Source of the DNA: Chitinophagaceae bacterium | Lineage (GTDB): Bacteria; Bacteroidota; Bacteroidia; Chitinophagales; Chitinophagaceae | Direction: 5' to 3' | DNA length: 33,488 nucleotides | NCBI GenBank assembly: GCA_016786785.1 | Contig: JAEUVR010000115.1 | Span: forward strand, 1-33,488 | Shown: positions 15,993-23,905 of the stretch, in pieces | Layout: every line of letters starts with the position of its first letter | Position numbering within the stretch: position 1 is the first letter of the stretch | Translations under genes and position numbers: made by a program | Notes under the pieces: model-generated | What the model was told of the DNA's origin: nothing | Seen by the model: only the letters and a program-made list of their open reading frames with translations | Database searches by the model: none

Positions 15993-16892
15993 TTAAGGGA
16001 ATTTATTTTTGCTCCGTATAGCGCTTTTCTTATACTGATACGGGCTTTGACCCACCTGATCTTTAAATACTTTACAAAAATGAGAGCTTGACCGGTAGCC
16101 GCACAGGTCTGATATTTCCGAAACCGATTTATCCGTTTGTATAAGCAGGTTGCAGGCGTGGGATATCCGTTGGTCGGAGAGGTATTGAGAGAAACTCTTT
16201 TTTGTCCTGCTTCGGAAAAAACGACAGAATGATTGTTCCGTCATACAGGCAATAGCCGCTACCTGCTTTAGCGATAGCTGATTTTGAAGATTGTCTTTGA
16301 TAAACTTTATTACGTCTATCAGCCGGTCGGAATATTGCGATTGCGGGCTTTCAATCTCCTTATTTACAATAAAGCTTTTATGTTGCGAGGTGGAAATGAT
16401 GTGCATGATCTGCAAAAGCCCTTCAATTTTTTCAAATCCTGATTTTGACGATAGGGCGATCAGCTTTTCGGCAATAACGTTTCTGGTTTCTCCAAAAATT
16501 TTAATTCCTTTGGAAGCCTGCCGAATCACATCCCTGATCCCGCTGAATTCTTTTACCGAATTAAACAGCTCCTCAAATATTTTCGGATTAAAATAGGTCA
16601 CCACCACCTTGGAGCTAAGGGTGGTGTTTTTTTTATAGAAAGCTTCGTCGCTCAGCCAGATATGGGGAACGTTAGATCCTATAAATACCATGTCTCCTGA
16701 TTCAAAGGGTTCTACTTTGTTGCCGATGATTCTGGTGCCATATCCTTCTATAATAAAAACCAGTTCAAGTTCGGGATGCGCATGAAATGAAGGCTGACTG
16801 TGAAAAGGAGACTGCAGAAATTGCTGGCGCCTCAGATCAATAGACAGGAAGTCATTAATAAGCGGAGTAATTTCAGTGTGTAAAAGCCTCAT
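15993..16892 (-). CDS. AraC family transcriptional regulator
   Basis: The 299-residue protein has an N-terminal cupin sensor domain. FHAHPELELVFIIEG (36-50) and ESGDMVFIGSNVPHIW (64-79) are the paired cupin motifs. The C-terminal 100 residues are a double helix-turn-helix: LSLKQVAAIACMTEQSFCRFF, then VSEISDLCGYRSSSHFCKVF and the closing QSPYQYKK. This type binds a small sugar-like ligand and activates adjacent catabolic genes. It is divergent from the sugar-acid operon starting at 17207, and the shared 314-base gap holds a palindrome and a promoter candidate. Control of that operon is the obvious prediction, but no binding evidence is visible beyond position. Confidence 0.92.
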   Translation of the reverse strand: MRLLHTEITPLINDFLSIDLRRQQFLQSPFHSQPSFHAHPELELVFIIEGYGTRIIGNKVEPFESGDMVFIGSNVPHIWLSDEAFYKKNTTLSSKVVVTYFNPKIFEELFNSVKEFSGIRDVIRQASKGIKIFGETRNVIAEKLIALSSKSGFEKIEGLLQIMHIISTSQHKSFIVNKEIESPQSQYSDRLIDVIKFIKDNLQNQLSLKQVAAIACMTEQSFCRFFRSRTKKSFSQYLSDQRISHACNLLIQTDKSVSEISDLCGYRSSSHFCKVFKDQVGQSPYQYKKSAIRSKNKFP

Positions 16893-16938
16893 CTTCTTGT
16901 GGCAATTGAGCGAGTGAACAATCGTTATGACTGGGAAG

Positions 16939-16988
16939 TTAAAATATTATTTTAATTTTTACCGGTGTTGGAGATATGAATATTTTTG
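16939..16988 (+). promoter_or_regulatory. Candidate operator and promoter of the sugar-acid operon
   Basis: A perfect 17-bp palindrome TTAAAATATTATTTTAA (8-bp arms, central T) lies at 16939-16955. It is followed by TTTA at 16958-16961, 19 bases, and the -7 box TATTTTTG at 16981-16988. Transcription would start near 16995, leaving an untranslated leader of about 210 bases before the ATG at 17207. The palindrome would lie just upstream of the -33 element, where an activator would bind. AT-richness makes chance palindromes likely, so confidence is modest. Confidence 0.4.
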
Positions 16989-17113
16989 CCTCGTCGCGCA
17001 TTGCCGTCGGGCTTGTTTCCCAATCGTTTAACCTCGTATTGCCCGCAGGCATGGAAACAATCAACCAGCGGCAGATGGCCGACCTGCCCGCCCATATTCG
17101 CCATCCCAGATGA
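16976..17113 (+). other. Untranslated or remnant stretch with a 45-codon frame
   Basis: A 45-codon frame starts at the ATG at 16976 (MNIFASSRIAVGLVSQSF) and ends at TGA 17111-17113. Its base composition is GC-rich like coding sequence, but no family is recognised. The candidate -7 box lies inside its first codons, which argues against translation. Two segments look alike at about 39 bases spacing (CATTGCCGTCGGGC near 17000, TATTGCCCGCAGGC near 17037), so this may be another eroded tandem repeat or a gene remnant. It fills most of the 314-base gap 16893-17206. Confidence 0.25.
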
Positions 17114-17206
17114 TCCCGTTAGTTTCAATGTAAAATATTTCTCTGCCTATGCCTGCGCGCCGTGGCGTTTTTAAGGGCTATATTAGCTGATTATTGAAAG
17201 TCGTTT

Positions 17207-17980
17207 ATGAGCAGAAAAACAGCGTTGATTACCGGAAGCGTTAGCGGCATAGGCCTGGGTATTGCCGAAGCTTTTGCGGAAAAAGGGTACAATATCGTTT
17301 TTAACGGCCTCGAAAAAGACGGCGCATCGATCGCTGCGCGCGTGGCCGAAAGATATCAGGTTAACCATTTTTTCTCCGACGCCAATATGCTTGAGCCGGA
17401 ATCCCTGCGAGGACTGGTTCGCCAATGCGTCGATTGTTTCGGCGGTATCGACGTGTTGATCAATAATGCGGGTATTCAACATGTATCGCCGGTAGAAAGT
17501 TTCCCGGAAGACAAATGGAACGCGATCATCAACATTAACCTGAACGCCGTATTCCATCTTACTAAGGCCGCATGGCCGTATATGAAGGAAAGGCGGTTTG
17601 GGCGCATCATCAATATTGCTTCCGCGCATGGTTTGTTTGCCTCTGAATACAAAAGCGCTTATGTAGCGGCAAAACATGGAGTAGTAGGATTCACCAAAAC
17701 GGTCGCGCTGGAAGGAGCGGGGTTAAATATTACCTGCAATGCTATTTGCCCGGGTTATGTAAAGACGGCGTTGGTGGAAAAACAGATTGCCGACCTGGTT
17801 GAATCGCGCCAGTTGTCGGAAAAGGAAGCGATCGATGATGTACTGCTGAAAAAGCAGGCGGTAAAAGAGTTTGTCCCGGTGAAGTTAATTGCCGATATGG
17901 CGCTGTTCCTGGCTTCGGATAATGCCGCTGCCATAACCGGGATAGCCCTCCCAATAGATGGCGGATGGTCGGCCCAGTAG
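17207..17980 (+). CDS. 3-hydroxybutyrate dehydrogenase-like SDR
   Basis: The 257-residue classical SDR has the NAD loop TGSVSGIG (9-16), NNAG (86-89), and the catalytic Ser139, Tyr152 and Lys156. Gln91, His141, Lys149 and Gln193 occupy the positions that bind the substrate carboxylate in bacterial D-3-hydroxybutyrate dehydrogenases. The flanking CPGYVKTALVEKQI (181-194) and the C-terminal DGGW are also typical. The family oxidises (R)-3-hydroxybutyrate to acetoacetate with NAD. In this operon of sugar-acid genes it may instead act on a small beta-hydroxy acid derived from the sugar. It is the first gene of the operon, behind a predicted long leader, with the divergent AraC gene upstream. Confidence 0.85.
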   Translation: MSRKTALITGSVSGIGLGIAEAFAEKGYNIVFNGLEKDGASIAARVAERYQVNHFFSDANMLEPESLRGLVRQCVDCFGGIDVLINNAGIQHVSPVESFPEDKWNAIININLNAVFHLTKAAWPYMKERRFGRIINIASAHGLFASEYKSAYVAAKHGVVGFTKTVALEGAGLNITCNAICPGYVKTALVEKQIADLVESRQLSEKEAIDDVLLKKQAVKEFVPVKLIADMALFLASDNAAAITGIALPIDGGWSAQ

Positions 17981-18096
17981 ATCGGTCTTCATGGCATGGA
18001 TCGACGATTATTCATTTGAGCCAAAGCGCTTAAATTCACTATAATGCCGAACAGTTGCGGCTTTAAAATTATTATTCATTATTATCAAGAGGCAAA

Positions 18097-19044
18097 ATGG
18101 AAAAATTGGGAATTATCGGTTGCGGAACGATGGGACATTCTATTGCATTATCTGCCGCCTGGGCGGGAATGCCTGTAAGCGTACACGGATTGAATGATAC
18201 AGAAATACAAAGGGCGGAGGAAGGCCTTATCGATAAACTGCGACTGCTGATGCAGTATGGCGTTATAAAAGAGACGGCGATCTCGGAAATATTGAACCGG
18301 ATCCGTTTTACCCGGTCTATTGACGAAATAGCGGCGGCTTCTTCTTTTATTATTGAAACGATACCCGAAAACATGGCGCTGAAAAAGGAATTGTTTGCTT
18401 ACCTGGATAACAGGTGTTCGCGGGAAACCATCCTGGCTACCAATACTTCGGGACTTAGCCCGACGGAAATGGCTGCTGCAACCGCCTTTCCGCATAGGGT
18501 AGTGGTAACGCATTTCTGGAACCCGGCTCACCTGATCCCATTGGTGGAGGTAGTCAGGGGAGAAAAGACAGGCGACCAAACTGTTGAACGGGCTTTTGGA
18601 CTGTTACGATCGATGAGTAAAAAACCTATTGAAGTGAAAAAGGAAGCGCCGGGATTTGTGGGCAACCGCCTTCAGTTCGCGCTCCTGAGGGAAGCGCAAT
18701 ATATATTGGAGCAGGGCATCGCTTCAAAAGAAGATATCGATGCGGCCGTTACCTATGGAATTGGAAGAAGACTGCCGGTAACCGGGCCGCTGGTTTCTGC
18801 GGATATGGGCGGACTGGATGTTTTTGCGGCCATAGCTGATTATTTATTCAGCGACCTGAGCAATGCCGTCGCCGCCAGCTCCGGTTTGAAACAACTGGTC
18901 GCCGCTCAAAAATACGGGGCCAAATCAGGGGAAGGATATTATGAATGGCCTCCTTCTTTTTATGAAGAAAGGCATCGGGCCAGAGAGGCTGCGCTGATCG
19001 GGTTCCTGAAACAGGACCAGTCGGCAAATAACGCAGCAGAGTAA
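18097..19044 (+). CDS. 3-hydroxyacyl-CoA dehydrogenase family oxidoreductase
   Basis: The 315-residue protein has the N-terminal NAD domain with GCGTMG (8-13), NTSGLSP (116-122), the catalytic His139 in THFWNPAHLIPLVEVV, and Glu151. The C-terminal dimerisation domain begins APGFVGNRLQ (184-193). Its size and the tryptophan-containing HFWNP motif fit the group that includes L-carnitine dehydrogenase and L-gulonate 3-dehydrogenase as well as 3-hydroxybutyryl-CoA dehydrogenase. No thiolase or enoyl-CoA hydratase accompanies it, so a free hydroxy acid or sugar acid is a more likely substrate than an acyl-CoA. A purine-rich AAGAGG precedes the ATG at 18097, unusual for this group of bacteria. The 116-base gap from the previous gene could hold a second promoter, but none was recognised. 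Confidence 0.82.
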   Translation: MEKLGIIGCGTMGHSIALSAAWAGMPVSVHGLNDTEIQRAEEGLIDKLRLLMQYGVIKETAISEILNRIRFTRSIDEIAAASSFIIETIPENMALKKELFAYLDNRCSRETILATNTSGLSPTEMAAATAFPHRVVVTHFWNPAHLIPLVEVVRGEKTGDQTVERAFGLLRSMSKKPIEVKKEAPGFVGNRLQFALLREAQYILEQGIASKEDIDAAVTYGIGRRLPVTGPLVSADMGGLDVFAAIADYLFSDLSNAVAASSGLKQLVAAQKYGAKSGEGYYEWPPSFYEERHRAREAALIGFLKQDQSANNAAE

Positions 19045-19165
19045 TACGCGCGTTGGTATAAATGATAATTGATGAATACAACGGGCTAATAAACTGATAT
19101 TTTCCTGTAAAATGATCTCCTAATTTTACAAAGGGGCTCGTCTCTGTCATTTTTATTTTACGCCA

Positions 19166-20878
19166 ATGCAAAAAAAATTACGCAGCCAAAGCTGGTTTGG
19201 TAAAAAGGGTAAGGATGGGCTTATCTATCGCGCCTGGATGAGGAACCAGGGGATACCTTCTTATGAATTTGAAGGAAAACCGATCATAGGAATATGCAAC
19301 ACATGGTCGGAGTTGACGCCCTGTAACGCGCATTTCCGGGAGCTTGCAGAATCAGTAAAACGAGGCATATCGGAAGCAGGAGGCTTTCCCGTTGAATTTC
19401 CGGTCATGTCCCTCGGAGAAACGCTCATGAAACCTACTACCATGCTTTTCCGGAACCTGGCGAGCATGGATGTGGAAGAATCGATCAGGGGCAACCCGAT
19501 AGACGGCGTAGTACTGTTATGCGGTTGCGATAAGACCACTCCTTCTTTATTAATGGGCGCCTGCAGCGTTGATATCCCTACTATTGTTGTTTCCGGCGGA
19601 CCTATGCTTACAGGGAAGTACAGGGGAAAAAATATCGGAACTACGGATATCTGGCGGTTTGCCGACGAGGTGAAAGCTGGCGTTATGTCGCAGGAAGCGC
19701 TGAATGAGGCCGAAGCCGGATTATGCAGGAGCAGGGGGCATTGCGCAGTCATGGGCACCGCTTCCTCGATGGCCTGTATGGTAGAAGCATTGGGCATGTC
19801 GCTGCCCGGGAATGCCGCTATTCCCGCCGTTGACGCCGGCCGGAAAGTATTGGCGCAGCTATCCGGCATCCGGATCGTAGAGATGGCGAAAGAAGGTTTG
19901 AAAATATCGGATATTCTTACGCGTAAGGCATTTGAGAACGCCATTAAGGTTAACGCGGCGGTCGGCGGCTCTACTAACTTTGTTATTCACCTGCTAGCGA
20001 TCGCGGGCAGGGTCGGAACGCCGTTGACAATAGACGATTTTGATATCGCGCGCTCCAGTCTCCCGCTGATGGTAAACCTGCAACCTTCCGGCCAGTATTT
20101 TATGGAAGATTTTTATTATGCCGGCGGTCTTCCGGCGGTAATGCGGGAGATAAGCGATCACCTTCATAAAGATTGCATTACGGTGAACGGCAGAAGCGTA
20201 GGCGAAAACATAGGGCGCGCTGAAAATATCAATACGGAGGTAATTGCCTCCGTCAACGCGCCTTTTAAAAGAGATTCGGGCGTGATCATTTTAAAAGGAA
20301 ATATATGTCCCGATGGCGCCGTCATCAAGCCCAATGCCATTAGCGAACAACTGAGGAAACATAGCGGAAAAGCGGTAGTATTTGAAAATATTGAAGAATA
20401 CAAAGAACGCATCGACGATCTTGATCTGGAGGTTGATGAAAACAGCGTGCTGGTGCTTAAAAACGTAGGGCCCAAGGGATATCCCGGCATGCCGGAAGTG
20501 GGCAATATGGGCCTGCCGAAGAAATTACTGGAAAAAGGCGTTACGGATATGGTGCGGATATCAGATGGGCGAATGAGCGGGACTGGTTTTGGAACGGTGG
20601 TTTTGCATGTGTCGCCTGAAGCGGCCGAGGGAGGTAATTTCGCCGTGATCCGGTCGGGAGATACGATAGAACTCGACATTGATCAGCGGACCCTGAACCT
20701 GGTCGTACCAGAAGAAGAGCTGACGCGTCGCAAACAATTGTTCAGGCCCCAGGCTGATCCTATCAGCAGGGGGTATGCCTATCTGTATAAGCGGCATGTT
20801 GAACAGGCGCACCTGGGCGCTGATCTTGATTTTTTAAAAGGAGGATCCGGAAGTGTCGTGACCAGGGATTCTCACTAA
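19166..20878 (+). CDS. IlvD/Edd family sugar-acid dehydratase (L-arabinonate dehydratase-like)
   Basis: The 570-residue protein is of usual length for the IlvD/Edd family and belongs to the sugar-acid branch. It opens SWFGKKGKDGLIYRAWMRNQG, then IGICNTWSELTPCNAHF, as in L-arabinonate and D-xylonate dehydratases. The three Fe-S cluster Cys residues are at 44, 121 (GCDKTTPS) and 193 (GHCAVMGTAS). DGRMSGTGFGT near the C-terminus completes the active site. The enzyme removes water from an aldonate to give a 2-keto-3-deoxy acid. The family acts on L-arabinonate, D-galactonate, L-fuconate or D-xylonate, and sequence alone does not settle which. The next gene starts 4 bases downstream. Confidence 0.92.
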   Translation: MQKKLRSQSWFGKKGKDGLIYRAWMRNQGIPSYEFEGKPIIGICNTWSELTPCNAHFRELAESVKRGISEAGGFPVEFPVMSLGETLMKPTTMLFRNLASMDVEESIRGNPIDGVVLLCGCDKTTPSLLMGACSVDIPTIVVSGGPMLTGKYRGKNIGTTDIWRFADEVKAGVMSQEALNEAEAGLCRSRGHCAVMGTASSMACMVEALGMSLPGNAAIPAVDAGRKVLAQLSGIRIVEMAKEGLKISDILTRKAFENAIKVNAAVGGSTNFVIHLLAIAGRVGTPLTIDDFDIARSSLPLMVNLQPSGQYFMEDFYYAGGLPAVMREISDHLHKDCITVNGRSVGENIGRAENINTEVIASVNAPFKRDSGVIILKGNICPDGAVIKPNAISEQLRKHSGKAVVFENIEEYKERIDDLDLEVDENSVLVLKNVGPKGYPGMPEVGNMGLPKKLLEKGVTDMVRISDGRMSGTGFGTVVLHVSPEAAEGGNFAVIRSGDTIELDIDQRTLNLVVPEEELTRRKQLFRPQADPISRGYAYLYKRHVEQAHLGADLDFLKGGSGSVVTRDSH

Positions 20879-20882
20879 ATCT

Positions 20883-21659
20883 ATGGTAAATATGAATCGA
20901 CGACTTTTTGAAAATAAGGTAGCCATTGTTACCGGCGCAGGGCAGGGGATCGGTTTTGAGATCTGCAGGATGCTGGCAAAACAAGGCGCATCAGTGGTAT
21001 TAAATGACGTGGACGGTACGCTGGCGGCAAATGCCGCAGCCGCTATCCAGGCAGAAAAAGGCGCTTGTGTCGCCGTAGCCGGAGACGCGTCGGACCTGGC
21101 GCTTGTGCAGCGCCTGATCGATAAGGCGACTTCGGTATTTGGCAGGCTCGATATAGCGATTGCCAATGCTGGCATCACTTTATTTGGCAATTTCCTGGAT
21201 TACCCGGCCGATTCGTTTTACAAAGTATTGAATGTAAACCTGGGAGGATCGTTTTTCCTGGCCCAGGGCGCCGCGAAGCAAATGATCAAACAGGGCGGGG
21301 GCGGCGCTATCCTGTTCATGTCGTCGGTAACCGGCCATCAGGCGCATAAGGACCTCTCGGCGTATGGGATGACAAAGGCCGCGTTGGAGATGCTTGCCAA
21401 AAGCCTGGTCATTGAATTGTCGCCATATAAGATCACGACAAATGCGATTGCGCCCGGCGCCACCCTTACGGAAAGGACGGTGAACGACCCGGGTTACGAA
21501 GCGGTCTGGTCGGGCATTACGCCTATGGGAAGGCCTGCGAACGCCGCCGATATAGCCAATGCCGCGCTGTTCCTGGTTTCGGAACAGGCCAGCCATATCA
21601 CGGGGCAGAGCCTGGTGATTGACGGCGGATGGACGGCCATCAGCCCTTCGCCGTTTTAA
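20883..21659 (+). CDS. SDR family dehydrogenase (sugar 1-dehydrogenase candidate)
   Basis: The 258-residue classical SDR has TGAGQGIG (17-24), NAG (95-97), Ser148, Tyr161 and Lys165. Asp42 after the second beta-strand suggests NAD preference. The substrate loop (PGATLTERTVNDPGYEAVW) is of the glucose/fucose 1-dehydrogenase type rather than the ketoacyl-reductase type. In the proposed pathway it would oxidise the aldose to a lactone, the entry step, but this is a positional inference. A second ATG three codons later (20892) is an equally good start. The four-base gap to the dehydratase gene indicates a common transcript and possibly coupled translation. Confidence 0.82.
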   Translation: MVNMNRRLFENKVAIVTGAGQGIGFEICRMLAKQGASVVLNDVDGTLAANAAAAIQAEKGACVAVAGDASDLALVQRLIDKATSVFGRLDIAIANAGITLFGNFLDYPADSFYKVLNVNLGGSFFLAQGAAKQMIKQGGGGAILFMSSVTGHQAHKDLSAYGMTKAALEMLAKSLVIELSPYKITTNAIAPGATLTERTVNDPGYEAVWSGITPMGRPANAADIANAALFLVSEQASHITGQSLVIDGGWTAISPSPF

Positions 21660-21686
21660 AAGGAAGCGAAATGGTCTAGTATGTTC

Positions 21687-21733
21687 ATGATCGTTAGGTA
21701 ATAACTATTGTCGCCCGGCTGGGATTGTCGCCC
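21687..21733. repeat. Single or partial copy of the dispersed intergenic repeat
   Basis: The stretch starting ATGATCG at 21687 and ending in TATTGTCGCCCGGCTGGGA (21706-21724) aligns with the repeat copy at 23822-23863, which reads TATTGTCTCCCGGCCTGGGA in the same place. ATTGTCGCCC is itself repeated at 21707 and 21724. A further TGCATATTA lies near 21745. It is in the 272-base gap 21660-21931, otherwise AT-rich and without a recognised promoter. Confidence 0.5.
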
Positions 21734-21931
21734 TTTTCCGGCCAAATGCATATTAAAGAGCAATAGTTTTGCGGAAATGATAAAATACTACAAGAATGCG
21801 GGTAAAAAGTTTAAATAATATTTTCGTTAACCATTTAACTTTATAGCCCGGGAGCGGGTTAAGCATAAACGGGAAATAATTGATACGGCATGTCCTGCTC
21901 ATAGGCGGGCCTGCAACATAAAAACAGGCGA

Positions 21932-22708
21932 ATGATGTTTAGTTTAAAAGGTAAAACGGCGCTGATCACGGGAGGCGGCAGCGGCATTGGAAAGGCAATA
22001 GCGGTCTTATTTGCAAAGCAGGAAGCAAGGGTATTTATTCTTGACCTCGATGAAGCAAATGGCGCGGCGGTAGTTGAGTCTATCCGAAAAGAAGGCGGCG
22101 ACGCTGTTTTTATAAAATGTAATATTGTTTCCCTGCAGGAAGCGCAGCAGGCTGTGGCGGCAATCATAGCGGCGACAGGAGCCCTGGATATCGTCGTTAA
22201 TAATGCAGGTATTGCGCATGTGGGCAACCTGGAACAGACTTCGGAAGCGGACATGGAAAGATTGCTGGCCGTGAATGTAAAAGGCGTTTTTCATGTGCTG
22301 CAGGCGTCGATCGGGCAATTAAAAAAACATGGGGGAGTTATTCTGAATCTGGCTTCCATCGCCGCTTTGGTAGGCATTCCGGATCGTTTCGCCTATTCCA
22401 CGACAAAGGCCGCCGTAAGAGGCATGACCATGTCCGTCGCCAAAGATTATATTTCCTATAATATCCGCTGTAATTCGATTTCCCCGGCCAGGGTGCATAC
22501 TCCGTTTGTGGATGGGTTTATTGCTAAAAACTATCCCGGAAAGGAAGACGAAATGTTTAAGAAATTATCGGCCACCCAACCGATCGGCAGGATGGCCGGA
22601 CCGGAAGAAGTAGCTCAACTGGCATTGTACCTTTGTTCAGATGAAGCCTCTTTTATCACCGGGTGCGATTACCCTATCGACGGCGGATTTGTTTATCTGA
22701 ATAATTAA
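21932..22708 (+). CDS. 2-keto-3-deoxy-L-fuconate dehydrogenase-like SDR
   Basis: The 258-residue SDR has TGGGSGIG (13-20), NNAG (90-93), Ser142, Tyr155 and Lys159. The distinctive segment SPARVHTPFVDGFIAKNYPG (184-203) with QPIGRMAGPEEVA is characteristic of dehydrogenases that oxidise C4 of 2-keto-3-deoxy-L-fuconate or -rhamnonate to the 2,4-diketo acid. The gene directly precedes a fumarylacetoacetate hydrolase-family gene, which acts next in that route, a strong contextual match. The start at 21932 is ATGATG. Either ATG is possible and differs by one residue. The 272-base upstream gap is the largest inside the operon and contains a copy of the dispersed repeat. Confidence 0.85.
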   Translation: MMFSLKGKTALITGGGSGIGKAIAVLFAKQEARVFILDLDEANGAAVVESIRKEGGDAVFIKCNIVSLQEAQQAVAAIIAATGALDIVVNNAGIAHVGNLEQTSEADMERLLAVNVKGVFHVLQASIGQLKKHGGVILNLASIAALVGIPDRFAYSTTKAAVRGMTMSVAKDYISYNIRCNSISPARVHTPFVDGFIAKNYPGKEDEMFKKLSATQPIGRMAGPEEVAQLALYLCSDEASFITGCDYPIDGGFVYLNN

Positions 22709-22825
22709 CGGGAGATTAGAACCGGAATAGCGCCCGGCGTGTCTGGCAGGCAACCGGCGCGGCTTGTTTTAAAATCAGGCAAACGGATCAACAGGAATAT
22801 TTATATAAAAATTGAAATAGTTATT

Positions 22826-23680
22826 ATGAAACTCATTCGGTTTGGAGAACCGGGAAAAGAAAAGCCCGGCATTCGCATAGACGATCAATCCTATGATCTT
22901 ACAGGTTTTGGCGAAGATTTTGACGAAAATTTTTTTGGAACAGACGGCATATCCCGGTTGCGGAAATATGTTGAACAGCATCGCGGCGAGCTGCGGCCTA
23001 TACCTGACGGCGCACGTCTCGGGGCTCCTCTTGCGCGCCCGTCCAAAATTATTTGTATCGGGCTAAACTATGTCGATCATGCGAAAGAATCAAATGCGGC
23101 AATCCCTACGGAGCCCATATTGTTTTTTAAGTCGACCAGCGCCCTGGTTGGCCCGAATGACGACCTGATCATCCCGAAGGGAGCGCAAAAAACAGACTGG
23201 GAAGTCGAGTTGGCCGTGGTGATCGGTAAAAAAGCAAGTTATGTGGAAGAGAAAGACGCGGTATCGCATATTGCCGGCTATTGCTTGCATAACGATTATA
23301 GCGAAAGGCATTTTCAATTGGAGAGAGGCGGGCAATGGGTAAAAGGAAAAAGCTGCGATAGTTTTGCGCCCATGGGGCCCTTTATTGCTACCGCCGACGA
23401 AATAAAGGATACCAATAACCTCAGGTTATGGTTAAAAGTGAATGACCAGATGATGCAGGATGGCAACACTGCTGATCTTATTTTTAAGGTGCCCTACCTG
23501 GTGCATTATGCCAGCCAGTTCATGACCCTGCTGCCTGGCGATATTATCTCTACCGGCACGCCCAAAGGCGTCGGCATGGGCATCAAGCCTAACCCCATCT
23601 ACCTGAAAGCGGGCGACAAAGTGGAATTGGGTATAGATGGTTTGGGCTCTTCTTCGCAAAAGGTAAAAGCATGGGCATGA
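22826..23680 (+). CDS. 2,4-diketo-3-deoxy sugar acid hydrolase (fumarylacetoacetate hydrolase family)
   Basis: The 284-residue protein has the FAH-fold signature. RPSKIICIGLNYVDHAKE (71-88) is followed by the metal-binding Glu126 and Glu128 in DWEVELAVVIG, and Asp157 in HNDYSERHFQ. GDIISTGTPKGVGMG lies in the C-terminal part. It resembles 2,4-diketo-3-deoxy-L-fuconate hydrolases, which cleave the C-C bond to pyruvate and lactate (or glycolate for the pentose route) with Mg or Mn. The frame opens at a GTG (22739), but the ATG at 22826 begins directly at the conserved MKLIRFG start. The A/T-rich leader before it is typical of the group. Confidence 0.88.
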   Translation: MKLIRFGEPGKEKPGIRIDDQSYDLTGFGEDFDENFFGTDGISRLRKYVEQHRGELRPIPDGARLGAPLARPSKIICIGLNYVDHAKESNAAIPTEPILFFKSTSALVGPNDDLIIPKGAQKTDWEVELAVVIGKKASYVEEKDAVSHIAGYCLHNDYSERHFQLERGGQWVKGKSCDSFAPMGPFIATADEIKDTNNLRLWLKVNDQMMQDGNTADLIFKVPYLVHYASQFMTLLPGDIISTGTPKGVGMGIKPNPIYLKAGDKVELGIDGLGSSSQKVKAWA

Positions 23681-23705
23681 GTTCCATTCATCCCCAACGG
23701 ATAAC

Positions 23706-23905
23706 ATGGGCGTTAAACGGGATTTAAAATATTCTTTCCTGACCCAATCGAATGTAAGCGACGGCATGATTGAAGCAGAACTGCATATTGTCTCAACCTG
23801 GTCAAATAAGGGGTAAGCGCTATGATTGAAACGGAACTTAGCATATTGTCTCCCGGCCTGGGAGAATACGGGAGGTCCGCCTTATGATCGAAGCGGGACT
23901 TGGAA
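23706..23905. repeat. Degenerate tandem repeat running into the oxidase start codon
   Basis: Four copies begin with ATG at 23706, 23766, 23822 and 23884 (spacings 60, 56 and 62). Three open ATGATTGAAGC, ATGATTGAAAC and ATGATCGAAGC. The middle two share GCATATTGTCTC, and the first two share GTAAGCG near their ends. The fourth copy is the start of the annotated oxidase gene. The first two copies are in one frame and stop at a TAA (23815-23817), so the upstream ATGs are decoys or tiny upstream frames. Confidence 0.65.

Noticed and set aside
22739-22825. Upstream GTG extension of the hydrolase gene
   Set aside because: The added 29 residues are basic and unlike the family N-terminus, and the following bases are AT-rich as in untranslated leaders.
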